The notes under the pieces were generated by a model. The model saw only the letters and a program-made list of their open reading frames with translations. It made no database searches and was not told the DNA's origin. Position numbers and translations under genes: made by a program. Shown in pieces: positions 27,357 to 37,849 of a stretch of 64,000 nt of DNA. Positions within the stretch are counted from its first letter, which is position 1. Every line of letters starts with the position of its first letter. The stretch lies in NCBI RefSeq assembly GCF_000832015.1, contig NZ_JXCJ01000001.1:1411993-1475992 (forward strand), read 5' to 3'. Source of the DNA: Gilvimarinus agarilyticus. Lineage in GTDB: Bacteria > Pseudomonadota > Gammaproteobacteria > Pseudomonadales > Cellvibrionaceae.

Positions 27357-28928
27357 TTAGTGCCTAAAGTGTCGCATGCCGGTAAACACCATGGCGATGC
27401 CAGCTTCGTCGGCGGCGGCGATGACTTCCTCATCGCGCATGGAGCCACCTGGCTGGATTACCGCGGCGATACCTGCCGCCGCAGCGTTGTCGATACCGTC
27501 GCGAAACGGAAAGAACGCATCCGATGCCATCACCGAGCCGGGTACGGTAAGGCCGGCGTGCTCGGCTTTAATGCCGGCGATGCGCGCCGAGTTGACGCGG
27601 CTCATCTGGCCGGCACCAACGCCCACGGTTGCGCCGTCTTTGCCGTAGACAATGGCGTTAGACTTAACCATCTTTGCCACCTTCCAGGTGAACAACAGGT
27701 CACGCATTTGCGCTTCGGTGGGCACCTGTTTGGTCACCACTTTTAAGTCTGACTCGCTCACAGTGCCATTGTCTCGATCTTGCACTAACAGGCCACCGGC
27801 AACGCGTTTGTAATCGTAATCGGCGGGGCTGGTGCCCCATTCGCCACACTCTAACAAACGGACATTCTTTTTCGCGCTCACCGCCTCAATAGCAGCCGGC
27901 TCAATGCTTGGGGCGATAATCACCTCGACAAACTGCTTGTCCACAATGGCTTTGGCGGTAGCGGCGTCGAGCGGGCGGTTAAAAGCGATGATGCCGCCAA
28001 AGGATGACTCGGGGTCGGTAGCAAAAGCGCGTTCGTACGCCACTTGTAAAGAGTCGGCACTGGCTACGCCGCAGGGGTTGGCGTGCTTGACGATCACACA
28101 GGTCGGGGCGTCGAACAGTTTAACGGTTTCGAGCGCCGCGTCGGTGTCGGCAATATTGTTGTACGAGAGCTCTTTACCCTGCAGTTGTTTGCTGGTGGCA
28201 ATGGTGCCGGGGGCCGGGTTTTTCTCGATAAAAAAGGCGCTTTTTTGGTGAGAGTTTTCACCGTAACGCAGAGTTTGGACCTGCTGAAACTGACTGTTAA
28301 AGGTGCGCGGGAAATCTTCGTTACCACCTTCGACCATGCGACCAAAATAATTGGCAATCGCGCCGTCATAGGCGGCGGTGTGCTCGTAAGCTTTAATCGC
28401 TAAATCAAAGCGGGTCTTGTGCGTGGTAGAGCCACCGTTGGCTGACATTTCGGCCAAAACTTTCTCGTAATCAGAGGCGTTAACCACGATGTTAACCCAC
28501 GCGTGGTTTTTAGCCGCCGCGCGCACCATAGTCGGGCCGCCGATATCGATATTCTCGATGGCGTCTTCCAGGCTGCAGCCTTCTTTAGCTACGGTGTTTT
28601 CGAACGGGTAAAGGTTAACCACAACCATGTCGATGGTGCCAATACCGTGTTCACTCATAACGCTATCGTCTTGTCCGCGACGCGCCAGAATGCCACCGTG
28701 CACTTTGGGGTGCAGCGTTTTAACCCGGCCGTCCATCATCTCGGGGAAGCCGGTGTAATCGGACACTTCGACCGCGGGAATATCGCTGTCTTTAAGTAAG
28801 CGGTAAGTGCCGCCGGTAGAGAGAATTTCAACACCTTGCTGGTGCAGGGCGCGGGCAAAATCTACGATGCCTGTTTTGTCGGAGACGCTGATCAGGGCGC
28901 GTTTTACGGGCGCGAGGTCGGTAGTCAT
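27357..28928 (-). CDS. purH: Bifunctional AICAR formyltransferase / IMP cyclohydrolase
   Basis: 523-residue enzyme for the last two steps of IMP synthesis. The N-terminal MGS-like cyclohydrolase domain ([39 protein letters not shown]) spans about residues 1-200; the AICAR formyltransferase domain follows ([23 protein letters not shown] with the catalytic Lys-His pair, and the C-terminal [11 protein letters not shown]). Length is standard. Next to fis-dusB, as in other gammaproteobacteria. Confidence 0.97.
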   Translation of the reverse strand: MTTDLAPVKRALISVSDKTGIVDFARALHQQGVEILSTGGTYRLLKDSDIPAVEVSDYTGFPEMMDGRVKTLHPKVHGGILARRGQDDSVMSEHGIGTIDMVVVNLYPFENTVAKEGCSLEDAIENIDIGGPTMVRAAAKNHAWVNIVVNASDYEKVLAEMSANGGSTTHKTRFDLAIKAYEHTAAYDGAIANYFGRMVEGGNEDFPRTFNSQFQQVQTLRYGENSHQKSAFFIEKNPAPGTIATSKQLQGKELSYNNIADTDAALETVKLFDAPTCVIVKHANPCGVASADSLQVAYERAFATDPESSFGGIIAFNRPLDAATAKAIVDKQFVEVIIAPSIEPAAIEAVSAKKNVRLLECGEWGTSPADYDYKRVAGGLLVQDRDNGTVSESDLKVVTKQVPTEAQMRDLLFTWKVAKMVKSNAIVYGKDGATVGVGAGQMSRVNSARIAGIKAEHAGLTVPGSVMASDAFFPFRDGIDNAAAAGIAAVIQPGGSMRDEEVIAAADEAGIAMVFTGMRHFRH

Positions 28929-28981
28929 GGGGACGCTTCCAGTTGTGGTTAAGCTGAGGTCAAGATTAAAATCTTACAAAT

Positions 28982-29004
28982 AAAAAAGGTGGCCCTGAGC
29001 CACC
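28982..29004 (-). terminator. Intrinsic terminator of dusB-fis
   Basis: On the minus strand GGTGGC and GCCACC form a hairpin with a five-base loop, followed by TTTTTTA. It lies about 30 bp after the fis stop codon. A second hairpin, GGTGCC/GGCACC, lies just before it at 29009-29023. Confidence 0.8.
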
Positions 29005-29035
29005 CTTGGGTGCCATGGGCACCAGCGCTTAGCGT

Positions 29036-29353
29036 TTACAGTAAACCGTATTGCTTAAGCTTTTTGCGCAAGGTGCCACGGTTTAAGCCCAGCGCTTGTG
29101 CGGCGCGAGTTTGGTTGTGACGGGTGTATTTTAATACCACCTCAAGCAAAGGTGCTTCGACCTCGGCCATCACCATGTCGTAGACATTGCTCACAGGCTG
29201 TCCGTCTAAGTGCTGGAAGTAATTTTCCATAGCCTGCTCGACACTGCCGCGCAGCGATTGTGCCTGCGTAGCGGGTGCCTGTGGTGCTTGCGTGCTCAGT
29301 GACTCTTTGGGAGTAATGGACGCTTCGGTGATAAAAGTTTCTACTGAATTCAT
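29036..29353 (-). CDS. fis: DNA-binding protein Fis
   Basis: 105-residue nucleoid and transcription regulator. The C-terminal helix-turn-helix ([20 protein letters not shown], about residues 83-102) is nearly identical to known Fis proteins; the N-terminal 30 residues are variable and Ser/Thr/Pro/Ala-rich. The ATG overlaps the dusB stop by 4 bp (ATGA type), the standard dusB-fis operon. Slightly longer than E. coli Fis (98 residues). Confidence 0.95.
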   Translation of the reverse strand: MNSVETFITEASITPKESLSTQAPQAPATQAQSLRGSVEQAMENYFQHLDGQPVSNVYDMVMAEVEAPLLEVVLKYTRHNQTRAAQALGLNRGTLRKKLKQYGLL

Positions 29354-30339
29354 GCCGCTTTTTCCTCTCTTTCTAACAGTTGTTCGAAGTAGTCCCGAAC
29401 ACTGGCATATTGATCTTGGGCGTTTTCTAACTGGTTGAACGTGGCGCGAAACGGCCCGCTATCGGGCAGAGTTTGCAGGTACCAGCCGAGGTGCTTACGC
29501 GAAATGCGCGGCCCCATGACCGGCCCGTAAAATTCGGCCAGTTCTCCCAAATGGGTACAAAGAATATCCCTGATGTCAGTCAGGGGTGGTTCAGCTAACA
29601 GTTCACCAGTACGTAGGTAGTGGTCAATCTGTCGAAAAATCCAAGGGCGCCCTTGAGCGGCGCGTCCTATCATGACGGCTTGCGCACCAGTGTGTTGCAG
29701 CACTTGTTGTGCTTTGGGCGCACTGTCGATATCGCCATTGCACAGCACCGGAATCGATACGTTTTGCACAACTTGTGCAATGGTGTCGTACTCGGCCTGG
29801 CCACCAAAGCGGCAGGCTCGGGTGCGGCCGTGAACGGCCAGCGCTTGTATGCCGCTGTCTTCGGCGAGCCGGGCGATGGTCACGGCGTTGCGTTGCTCGG
29901 GGCTCCATCCGGTACGTATCTTTAGAGTCACCGGCACATCGACAGCGCTGACCACGGCATGCAGTATGTCGGCGACTAATGCTTCGTCGCGCAACAGGGC
30001 AGAGCCGGCGGCTTTTTTGCAGACTTTTTTGGCCGGGCACCCCATATTGATATCAATGATCTGGGCGCCGTTATCTACATTAAGGCGGGCGGCATCGGCC
30101 ATCATGGCCGGATCGGCGCCGGCTATTTGCACGGCTATTGGCCCGGTTTCACCCCGGTGATCTAAGCGCTGTCGGCTCTTGCGGCTATGCCAGAGCGACG
30201 CGTCAGAGGTGACCATTTCTGAGATCGCAAGCCCCGCTCCCTGTTGCCGGCAAAGCTGGCGAAAGGGGCGATCGGTTACGCCTGCCATAGGCGCCAGAAT
30301 CACTGGTGCATCGATGTGATAGGGGCCAATCTGGAGCAT
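29350..30339 (-). CDS. dusB: tRNA-dihydrouridine synthase B
   Basis: 329-residue FMN enzyme reducing uridine to dihydrouridine in the tRNA D-loop. It has the TIM-barrel start [16 protein letters not shown], the catalytic Cys in [12 protein letters not shown] (about residue 100) and LKIRTGW. The ATG at 30339 has AAGG about ten bases upstream and is preferred over a TTG two codons earlier. Co-transcribed with fis. Confidence 0.96.
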   Translation of the reverse strand: MLQIGPYHIDAPVILAPMAGVTDRPFRQLCRQQGAGLAISEMVTSDASLWHSRKSRQRLDHRGETGPIAVQIAGADPAMMADAARLNVDNGAQIIDINMGCPAKKVCKKAAGSALLRDEALVADILHAVVSAVDVPVTLKIRTGWSPEQRNAVTIARLAEDSGIQALAVHGRTRACRFGGQAEYDTIAQVVQNVSIPVLCNGDIDSAPKAQQVLQHTGAQAVMIGRAAQGRPWIFRQIDHYLRTGELLAEPPLTDIRDILCTHLGELAEFYGPVMGPRISRKHLGWYLQTLPDSGPFRATFNQLENAQDQYASVRDYFEQLLEREEKAA

Positions 30340-30516
30340 TGTCAACTACCTTACCGACAGTTCTGCGTATAGCGATTCATTAAATTTCTAGCGGCAGGGC
30401 CGGTCGAAAAAGGCTGGCTATGATACCTTTTTGCAACCGGATTGGGAACGCAGATTTCGCACAGATTGGCTTTTTTTTAAGCGAACTTTGGACTTTAATC
30501 CCGGTGCCTGAATCCT

Positions 30517-32118
30517 CTAAGGAATAACCAAGCTGTAATTGATAGCGTTTGCGCCTGGATCGGCCAGCTCAAGGCTTAGGTGTACGGGTTGGTTGGGGGG
30601 CATAATCGAGCGTCCACTAAGCTCACCTCGCAGGTATTCCTTTGGGGTAAAGCGGCGCGAGGCCACGGGCTTGTCGTTAATGTCACTAAAAGAAAGCTGT
30701 AGTGCGGGGTAGGGCTGCTCGAACTCGGCGTCGTTGAGAATAATGGCGTCGACCATTAAGGCGTCGCTGCGCTCTGGGTGCTGGCGTACTACCAGGTTAT
30801 AAGCGCGGACCTTAGATGTGTCACGCAGGATGGGCAATTGGCAGCCAAGCACTTGGCAGGCGCTTTGGTAATAACTGCGGTAGGGCTCAATGCGGCTAAA
30901 GCGATCCACTTGTAACCAAGCCACTTGCGCCGCCAGAGCAAGAGTCGCCAGGACACACAAACTGCCCCACAGCACGCGCTTGCGCCAGGGGCGATGATGG
31001 GCGCTGGCCATTTCGACTGGTTCTGGATCGATACCCATTAACAGCGCGCTGCGCTCGCTGTCGTAGGCACGTAAGTGTCCGGCAAATGCGTTGTGTTCCG
31101 GGTCGCTGTCGTCTGGCGCGTCTGAGCGGTCGGCCTTAATGGCGCCCTCGTCTGCGGGGTCGTCCAGCAGGGCAGTGTCCAGCTCGTAACTTTCTGTTGC
31201 AAAATTATCTGGCTCATAGTCGTCTGCTTTGCTGCCGCCGTATTCGTCGTACGTCTGCGGGAGCTCATCGTAATCGTTGTCTTCGGGCTGTGACTCGTCA
31301 TTGTGCTCCGGGTCGCCTGGTTCAAAGCTTACCGACGGCGTTTCACGGGTGATGCTGAGTGGGTTGTCGAATGTGTTGATGTTTTCGCGGCGGCGGGTAT
31401 CCTCCGGCGAGTCTTCTTCCAGCAGGCTTTCGGCCCAGGATTCGTCGCTGTCATCGACAAATTCGTCCTGCTGTTGTGGTTTTTGGCGCTCAAACAGCGA
31501 GTGATCGTTAGTGCTTGGGGCGACGTATAGGTGCGCATCGCCTGAGGAGGGAGGCGCGCCCATGTCGTCGCTGATTAAGATATCGTCATCGAGCTCGCTT
31601 TCGAGGTCGATTTGCGCTTGATCAAAACGCAGTAGGCCGCCTGATTCGTTTTTGCTGTCGGCCTCTGAGGTTTCTGGCGCGGGTGCCTCCGAAAGCTCGC
31701 TTGCGGCGTCGGGCTCGCTGGGCGGGGCGGCGCCCTGGCTCTGAGTTTCATCGGCCGTTGGGAGTGTTGCCGCCGGTGTGATATCGGGTTCCACCGGGTG
31801 CTCGGGCTCTGTCGCCGTACTGGTGAGATTTTCTTGAGGGGCGGCGGGTTGGCTAATCGCCGGTTCAGGGTTTGGCACCGGCTCATCGCTAATGGGTAGT
31901 TGCGCCTGGGTCGGGCCGGGCGCCTGCGGGGTGCGCTTGGCAGGTTTACTACGGCTTTCAATTGGCTTGGGGGTGCCGCCGTCGATAAGGTTGTGCTCGG
32001 CGTTAAAGATATGCAGGCACGAGCCGCAGCGCACAGCGCCGCGGGCTTTTTGAATTTGCGCAGGCGTAATCCGGAATGACGTACTGCATTGCGGGCAGCG
32101 AGTAACCAATTGGGTCAT
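30517..32118 (-). CDS. Zinc-ribbon and DUF3426 domain membrane protein
   Basis: 533-residue protein of unknown function. The N-terminus is an MJ0042-type zinc ribbon (CPQC near residue 8 and CGSC near residue 32). A long acidic, Pro/Glu/Asp/Ser-rich region of about 330 residues follows and is probably disordered. One membrane helix (about residues 380-402) leads to the C-terminal DUF3426 domain. The same gene lies between prmA and dusB in Pseudomonas. The ATG at 32118 puts the zinc ribbon at the N-terminus; the frame extends upstream without a good start. The unusually long linker is the notable feature. Confidence 0.82.
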   Translation of the reverse strand: MTQLVTRCPQCSTSFRITPAQIQKARGAVRCGSCLHIFNAEHNLIDGGTPKPIESRSKPAKRTPQAPGPTQAQLPISDEPVPNPEPAISQPAAPQENLTSTATEPEHPVEPDITPAATLPTADETQSQGAAPPSEPDAASELSEAPAPETSEADSKNESGGLLRFDQAQIDLESELDDDILISDDMGAPPSSGDAHLYVAPSTNDHSLFERQKPQQQDEFVDDSDESWAESLLEEDSPEDTRRRENINTFDNPLSITRETPSVSFEPGDPEHNDESQPEDNDYDELPQTYDEYGGSKADDYEPDNFATESYELDTALLDDPADEGAIKADRSDAPDDSDPEHNAFAGHLRAYDSERSALLMGIDPEPVEMASAHHRPWRKRVLWGSLCVLATLALAAQVAWLQVDRFSRIEPYRSYYQSACQVLGCQLPILRDTSKVRAYNLVVRQHPERSDALMVDAIILNDAEFEQPYPALQLSFSDINDKPVASRRFTPKEYLRGELSGRSIMPPNQPVHLSLELADPGANAINYSLVIP

Positions 32119-32215
32119 AGCAAACGCGTTTTCCTTGCTGTCACGGGAGAGCTTTCCCGAGCACACTCTAGGGGCAGTTTAGTCGCAAAGCCTGCACGGG
32201 TAAATGCGCCACAGT

Positions 32216-33097
32216 TTAGCGGCTTTTGGTGCCGGTAATACGGACCCATTCGTCTTTTTGTGCGATCGGATCAAACTCAAAATCGTCGCTGTAGGCGGCC
32301 ATTACGGCTTCGGCTTGTGTCGCCAAAATGCCTGATAAGCATATTTTTCCGCCAGGGCGGGTGAGTCCCGACAGTTGCGGCGCAAGCTCGGCGAGAGGCC
32401 CGGCCAGAATGTTGGCGAGCACAATATCCACCTGATCGGACGGGGCTTTGGGGGGCAAGTACACGGGCATGGCGTTCTCGGCCAAATGGTTACGCTGTGC
32501 GTTATCACTGGTGGCGATCAATGCTTGTGGGTCGATGTCGACACCCACTACGTGGCGCGCGCCCAATTTTAACGCGGCGATGCCCAAGATACCTGAGCCG
32601 CAGCCGTAGTCCACGAGGGTTAAGTCTTCCAGTGGTTGCTGGTCCAGCCACTGCATGCATAAAAAAGTCGTGGGGTGGGTACCGGTGCCAAACGCTAAGC
32701 CCGGATCCAGCAGGATGTTGACCTTGTTGGGTTCAGGGGGCGCAATCCAGCTGGGGCAAATCCACAGGCGCTCGCCGCAGCAGATAGGATGATAGTTGCT
32801 CATCCATTCCCGTTCCCAGTCTTTATCCTCCAGTTGTTCCCACTGGTACGCGGGCAACTCAGAGTTTAAAGCGTTATGGATTTCGTTGGTGGTGGTGCGG
32901 GTATCGATACTGGCGTCAAACAGTCCGGTTATGCGTACTTGATCCCACAGCGGGGTCTCGCCAAGTCCGGGCTCTAAAATTGGCTGGTCGGCATTGTCCT
33001 GCAGCGTGACCGAAACAGCGCCGGCGTCCAGTAGGGCATCTTCGAGCTTTGGAGCCTGCTCGCGCACCGTATTAACTTTGATTTGTAACCAGGGCAT
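32216..33097 (-). CDS. prmA: Ribosomal protein L11 methyltransferase
   Basis: 293-residue SAM-dependent methyltransferase that trimethylates L11. The N-terminal L11-recognition domain begins MPWLQIKVNT; the SAM motif VDYGCGSGILGIAALKLGA is at about residue 160 and the post-I acidic residue in GVDID; NILAGPL is the catalytic-site motif. The start at 33097 matches the family; the frame extends further upstream. Downstream of accC by 46 bp. Confidence 0.96.
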   Translation of the reverse strand: MPWLQIKVNTVREQAPKLEDALLDAGAVSVTLQDNADQPILEPGLGETPLWDQVRITGLFDASIDTRTTTNEIHNALNSELPAYQWEQLEDKDWEREWMSNYHPICCGERLWICPSWIAPPEPNKVNILLDPGLAFGTGTHPTTFLCMQWLDQQPLEDLTLVDYGCGSGILGIAALKLGARHVVGVDIDPQALIATSDNAQRNHLAENAMPVYLPPKAPSDQVDIVLANILAGPLAELAPQLSGLTRPGGKICLSGILATQAEAVMAAYSDDFEFDPIAQKDEWVRITGTKSR

Positions 33098-33143
33098 GGG
33101 AATCCGAAAACGTAGGGCCCGACGGGTGCCGGGCCCCGCAGAG

Positions 33144-34487
33144 TTAACCTTCGAGTTTTTTCTCGAGGTAGTGAATATTAACACCGCCTTCACGGAAGGC
33201 TGGGTCGCGTACTAAACGCTGCTGCAGCGGAATGTTGGTGCGAATACCGTCGATAACGGTTTCTTCCAACGCGTTGCGCATACGGTTGAGGGCGATGGTG
33301 CGATCTTCACCGTGGGTAATGATCTTGGCGATCATCGAATCGTAGTTAGGCGGTACGGTGTAGCCGCTGTACAGGTGGGAGTCTACCCGTACGCCAAAGC
33401 CGCCCGGGGCGTGAAAATTGTTGATGGTGCCAGGGCAGGGCATAAAGGTTTTGGGGTCTTCGGCGTTGATACGACACTCAAACGCGTGCCCGCGAATCAC
33501 CACATCTTCTTGCTTGATCGAGAGTTTCTCGCCGGCGCAAACGCGAATTTGCTCGCGAATAATGTCGACGCCAGTAACCATCTCGGTAACCGGGTGCTCC
33601 ACCTGAACACGAGTGTTCATCTCGATAAAGTAAAAGCGGCCGTCTTCGTACAAAAACTCAAAGGTGCCCGCGCCTTTATAGCCGATATCGATACAGGCCT
33701 TGACGCAGGCGGCAGCGGTGGATTCGCGAATGTCGTCGGGAATGCCCGGAGCCGGCGCTTCTTCCAGTACTTTTTGGTGGCGACGCTGCAGCGAACAGTC
33801 GCGATCACCCAGGTGGATGGCGCTGCCCTGGCCGTCGGACAGAACCTGAATCTCGACGTGACGAGGGTTCTGCAGGAATTTCTCCATGTAGACGGTGTCA
33901 TCACCAAACGCGCTTTTCGCTTCATTTTGGGTGATTTGGATCGAGCTCATCAGCGACGCTTCTGAGTGGACGACGCGCATGCCACGGCCACCGCCACCAG
34001 CGGCTGCCTTAATAATAATGGGGTAGCCAATGCGCTTGGCGGTAGCTTGGCAAGCGGCACTATCTTTAGAGTCCAGCGGGCCATCAGAGCCAGGTACAGT
34101 AGGTACGCCGGCCTCTTTCATGGCGACAATGGCCGCGACTTTATCGCCCATGGTGCGGATAACGTCCGGGTCTGGGCCAATAAAAACGAAGCCGCTCTTT
34201 TGCACTTGCTCGGCAAAGTCGGCATTTTCGGCCAAAAAGCCGTAGCCTGGGTGAACCGCAATTGACTCGGTCACTTCCATAGCGCTGATAATCGCCGGGA
34301 TGTTCAGGTAGCTTTGGGGTGATGGGTTCGGCCCGATGCAGACCGACTCGTCGGCCAGTCGCACGTGCTTTAAGTCACGGTCAACCTGCGAGTGCACGGC
34401 AACGGTTTTAATGCCCATTTCTTTACAGGCGCGCAAGATCCGCAGGGCAATCTCGCCGCGGTTTGCAATTAGTATTTTCTCAAACAT
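33144..34487 (-). CDS. accC: Acetyl-CoA carboxylase, biotin carboxylase subunit
   Basis: 447-residue ATP-grasp enzyme carboxylating biotin on AccB, the first step of fatty-acid synthesis. It begins [17 protein letters not shown]; the glycine-rich ATP loop [12 protein letters not shown] is at about residue 160, and the catalytic region [14 protein letters not shown] at about 285. AGGAG precedes the ATG. Part of aroQ-accB-accC-prmA. Confidence 0.98.
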   Translation of the reverse strand: MFEKILIANRGEIALRILRACKEMGIKTVAVHSQVDRDLKHVRLADESVCIGPNPSPQSYLNIPAIISAMEVTESIAVHPGYGFLAENADFAEQVQKSGFVFIGPDPDVIRTMGDKVAAIVAMKEAGVPTVPGSDGPLDSKDSAACQATAKRIGYPIIIKAAAGGGGRGMRVVHSEASLMSSIQITQNEAKSAFGDDTVYMEKFLQNPRHVEIQVLSDGQGSAIHLGDRDCSLQRRHQKVLEEAPAPGIPDDIRESTAAACVKACIDIGYKGAGTFEFLYEDGRFYFIEMNTRVQVEHPVTEMVTGVDIIREQIRVCAGEKLSIKQEDVVIRGHAFECRINAEDPKTFMPCPGTINNFHAPGGFGVRVDSHLYSGYTVPPNYDSMIAKIITHGEDRTIALNRMRNALEETVIDGIRTNIPLQQRLVRDPAFREGGVNIHYLEKKLEG

Positions 34488-34548
34488 GACACCAACTCCT
34501 CGTGTTTAACGGCGCAATGCGCCTAACAGCTGTGCTTAACGATCGTGG

Positions 34549-35007
34549 TTAAACGATGGTTACCAAGGGTTGGTCAAACTCTACGGGCTCGCCGTCTTCT
34601 ACCAAAATGGCTTCGATAATGCCTGATTTGTCGGCTTCAATTTGATTCATCATCTTCATCGCTTCAATGATGCAGACAACATCGCCGGCTTTAACCTGTT
34701 TGCCTACTTCCACAAACGATGGCGAGCCTGGGCTGGGTGAGCGATAGAAAGTACCGACCATGGGGGATTTGAGCGCGTGACCGGCAGGGCCTTCGGCCTC
34801 AGCTGCCACAGGCGCCGGGGCTGGAGCGGCTGCAGGAGCGGGCGCGGGCGCCGCTGCGGGGGCGTAGACCTGTTGTGGTTGCGCGGCAGCGGCGTGGGTA
34901 GAGTTACGGCTGATGCGTACTGACTCTTCGCCTTCTTTAATTTCCAGCTCACCGATGTCAGACTCTTCGAGTAGCTCAATCAGTTTTTTAATTTTACGAA
35001 TGTCCAT
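34549..35007 (-). CDS. accB: Acetyl-CoA carboxylase biotin carboxyl carrier protein
   Basis: 152-residue carrier. The biotinylated Lys is in EAMKMMNQ near residue 118, inside the C-terminal biotinyl domain (about residues 75-152). An Ala/Pro-rich linker (about residues 37-70) joins it to the N-terminal helix. Good ribosome-binding site (AGAGAGGA). Upstream of accC by 61 bp. Confidence 0.98.
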   Translation of the reverse strand: MDIRKIKKLIELLEESDIGELEIKEGEESVRISRNSTHAAAAQPQQVYAPAAAPAPAPAAAPAPAPVAAEAEGPAGHALKSPMVGTFYRSPSPGSPSFVEVGKQVKAGDVVCIIEAMKMMNQIEADKSGIIEAILVEDGEPVEFDQPLVTIV

Positions 35008-35050
35008 GTGATCCTCTCTTATGTACCGGATTCAATTTAAACAAATAGGT

Positions 35051-35491
35051 TTACGACGAGCTGCGAGACAGTGCTGCCGTTAGCGCCAGCTCGTAGCCCT
35101 GAGCGCCAAGGCCGCAAATCACGCCCTCGGCAATATCAGAAAAATAAGATGTGTGACGAAACTCTTCGCGTTTATAAACGTTGGAGATGTGTACCTCGAT
35201 AAACGGAATCCCCACGGCCAACAGCGCATCGCGCAGGGCGACGCTGGTGTGCGTAAACGCGGCGGGGTTGATAATAATAAAGTCCACGCCCTCGTTGCGC
35301 GCTTCGTGTACGCGGTCTATAAGTTCGTACTCGGCGTTGCTTTGCAGGCTTAGCAAATGGTGGCCTTGCTCAAGGCAAATATCACTGAGGCGGTTATTGA
35401 TGTCGGAGAGTGTGGTGGCTCCGTAGACGCCCGGCTCACGAGTACCCAGTAAATTAAGATTGGGGCCGTGTAACACCAGTATGCTCGCCAT
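35051..35491 (-). CDS. aroQ: 3-dehydroquinate dehydratase, type II
   Basis: 146-residue dodecamer-forming enzyme of the shikimate pathway. The N-terminal [14 protein letters not shown] holds the catalytic-loop residues, [14 protein letters not shown] and [15 protein letters not shown] the active site. Length is standard. aroQ-accB-accC is a conserved order in gammaproteobacteria. Confidence 0.97.
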   Translation of the reverse strand: MASILVLHGPNLNLLGTREPGVYGATTLSDINNRLSDICLEQGHHLLSLQSNAEYELIDRVHEARNEGVDFIIINPAAFTHTSVALRDALLAVGIPFIEVHISNVYKREEFRHTSYFSDIAEGVICGLGAQGYELALTAALSRSSS

Positions 35492-35795
35492 GAGGAATCC
35501 TATGCTGCCTGTGCCAATGATAGGCGGGAGCTGTTCTCCCAGCCGAGTATAAGGCGCGAGTTTGCCGCAAAAAAGCTGATGTGTCCATGATGTGCCGGTA
35601 TTTTTCTCGAAATCCCGAAAAATGTCGACACGTTTGCGGCCGTTAGTAGGTATTTGTCGGAAGCTGACTGTTTGTTGTCCGGCTTAAGGGCTAAGTTTTG
35701 ACACGATAGGGGCAGTAACCCTCGGAATGGCGTCCACTTGGTGCAAAGTTGAACATCTTCGTCTAATTTGCAGCTAACGTCGCCCAATGGGCGGT
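35492..35795. other. Intergenic region upstream of aroQ
   Basis: 304 bp between the dsbD stop and the aroQ start. It should hold the promoter of the aroQ-accB-accC group. A small hairpin (GGGAG/CTCCC) lies at 35526-35540 in the aroQ leader. No convincing gene or consensus promoter was found. Confidence 0.5.
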
Positions 35796-37616
35796 TTAAT
35801 TGCTATAGGCAGCCGAAAACTCATCCAGCAAGTGCTTTTTACGGAGCAACTGCGGCAAAATGACGGCTTTGCCCGGTGTATCGGGTGCAAACCATAAATA
35901 AAGAGGTACGCCGCTGCGGTCGTACTCTTGCAGTAGCGCCGTGATTGCTGGGTCGCCATTGGTCCAATCACCTTTTAAGGTGGCGATGTTATGGGTTTTA
36001 AACGCCCCGGTTATCTCGGCGGTACTCAGTACCACCGCCTCGTTGGTTAAACAGGTGACGCACCAATCGGCGGTTAGGTTGACGAAAACCCCACGGCCCT
36101 CGCGGCGCAATTTCGTCAGTGCGTCGGCGCTGTAGGGCTGCCAGTGGCTGGTGCTATCCGTTGTTGCGGGCTGAGTTTTGAGGCTGGCCACGGGCAATAT
36201 CAGCGCGAATGCTACCACAGCGATGGCAAGCAGGTTGATGGCTATTTTTGCTGTGCAGCGCGCTGGCCGGTGTTGGCGCAACCAAAGAGCAAAGCTAAAC
36301 AGTAGGGCACCCAGCAGAATGATGATAATGCCGTCGCTGCCAGTCTGATGTCCGAGCACCCAAAGTAGCCATAGCGCCGTGAGGTAAATCGGAAACGCGA
36401 GCAATTGCTTCAGGGTGTCCATCCAGGGGCCTGGAGCTGGCAAGTGCCGAATCAGGCGCGGGGCATAGCACAGCAATAGCAGCGGTAGTGCCATGCCAAA
36501 GCCCAGCGCGATAAACACCAATAATGCGATAGGGGCGGGCTGGGTCAGGGCATAGCCCAGGGCTACTCCCATAAAAGGCGCGGTGCAAGGGCTGGCAACG
36601 ACGGCGGCCAGAACGCCGGTAAAAAACGAGCCAGATAAGCCCTGGCTCTGGGTTAGCCGCTGGCCGACCCCCATTAGGCTGCTGCCCATGTCTATTAGCC
36701 CGGATAACACCAACCCCATTAAGACAAATAGGTAAACCAGTGCGGCGATGACCAGAGGGGACTGTAGCTGAAACCCCCAGCCGGCTGCTTCGCCACTGGC
36801 ACGGGCCACGAGCAGCAAACAGGCAAAAGCGGCGAAGCTCACTAAGATGCCGGCGGTGTAGGCCCAGCCGTGATGGTGGGCGCTCTGGCGATTGGCCCCG
36901 GTAAGGCTTAACACCTTAATAGAAAGCACGGGAAACACGCAGGGCATTAAATTAAGAATCACCCCGCCGGCCAGTGCCAGCGCTAATATGGCCCACAATC
37001 CGCGGTTGTTGGCAGCTGTCGTGGGGGGCGTGGTGCCCCCGTCGCTTGCGCCAAGGTTAAAAGTGTCGGCCGTAATTGCGTCGGCGGACTCTTCGGCCGG
37101 GTCGATACGCAAATAATCGTCATAGGGGGGGTAACACAGGCCGGCTTCGGCGCAGCCCTGCGACTGAACCTTAAGGTTAAATGGCCTGGTGTCGGCCGGT
37201 AGGGGCAAGGTTAACGTGGCTGAGCCAAAGTGCAGCGCCATATTTTTTTCAAAGTACTCGTCGTACTTCTCGACGCTTTCGGAAAATCTTGGTGCCAGCT
37301 CGCGGCCCGCGTCAGTCGTAAGCTTAAAGCTTTGCTGATAAAGGTAGTAGCCCGGCTCGATATCCCAGTGCAGGATAAGCGAGCCATCTCTCACCCAGCT
37401 GCTTAGCATGTAGGCTTCGGTAACCGGTAAAAACTCGGGTTCGGCCTCTTGTTTAGAGCTGCCTAGAGAGAGGCCATTAGCGGGGCTGGCCGATTTTGGC
37501 GGGACCAATTCGAGGCTGTCGGCGCTATAGGCTAGCGCCGACATGCACAGAGCGAGTAACAATAACAACTGGCGGGCGGTGGCCAAGGTGAAGCAGCGGG
37601 TTAAGGTGTCAGTCAT
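35796..37616 (-). CDS. dsbD: Thiol:disulfide interchange protein DsbD
   Basis: 606-residue inner-membrane reductase passing electrons from cytoplasmic thioredoxin to periplasmic thiol proteins. All three domains are seen: a signal peptide and N-terminal alpha domain with the CAEAGLCYPP Cys pair (about residues 155-161), the eight-helix beta domain with Cys in MPCVFPVLS and ASPCTAPFMG, and the C-terminal thioredoxin-like gamma domain with ADWCVTCL near residue 510. Its likely clients include cytochrome c maturation and periplasmic isomerases. Confidence 0.95.
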   Translation of the reverse strand: MTDTLTRCFTLATARQLLLLLALCMSALAYSADSLELVPPKSASPANGLSLGSSKQEAEPEFLPVTEAYMLSSWVRDGSLILHWDIEPGYYLYQQSFKLTTDAGRELAPRFSESVEKYDEYFEKNMALHFGSATLTLPLPADTRPFNLKVQSQGCAEAGLCYPPYDDYLRIDPAEESADAITADTFNLGASDGGTTPPTTAANNRGLWAILALALAGGVILNLMPCVFPVLSIKVLSLTGANRQSAHHHGWAYTAGILVSFAAFACLLLVARASGEAAGWGFQLQSPLVIAALVYLFVLMGLVLSGLIDMGSSLMGVGQRLTQSQGLSGSFFTGVLAAVVASPCTAPFMGVALGYALTQPAPIALLVFIALGFGMALPLLLLCYAPRLIRHLPAPGPWMDTLKQLLAFPIYLTALWLLWVLGHQTGSDGIIIILLGALLFSFALWLRQHRPARCTAKIAINLLAIAVVAFALILPVASLKTQPATTDSTSHWQPYSADALTKLRREGRGVFVNLTADWCVTCLTNEAVVLSTAEITGAFKTHNIATLKGDWTNGDPAITALLQEYDRSGVPLYLWFAPDTPGKAVILPQLLRKKHLLDEFSAAYSN

Positions 37617-37849
37617 TACGTGGTGTCAGCTCGCAAACAGAGAATCGAATGAATTTGGTCGCCTATTCTCGCGCCGGTCGCGATCTTTTACAAATATCTC
37701 GACCCGGATGCTGGCAACAGGCGTCAGACCGCTCGGCTGGGGCGTGGTTCCACTGCGTTGCCGCCGGGCAAGTGACCGGCTACACTGGCCCACAGAAACC
37801 TTGGCTGGTAATTTTAATGGTTTAAAGCGCTTGTGGAGATTTGGTGGTA

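Noticed and set aside
33312..33965. 217-residue open frame opposite accC
   Set aside because: Antisense shadow of a strongly conserved gene; composition follows the reverse codon pattern.
35500..35787. 95-residue minus-strand open frame upstream of aroQ
   Set aside because: No recognisable domain, no good ribosome-binding site, atypical composition; the region is better read as a promoter and leader.
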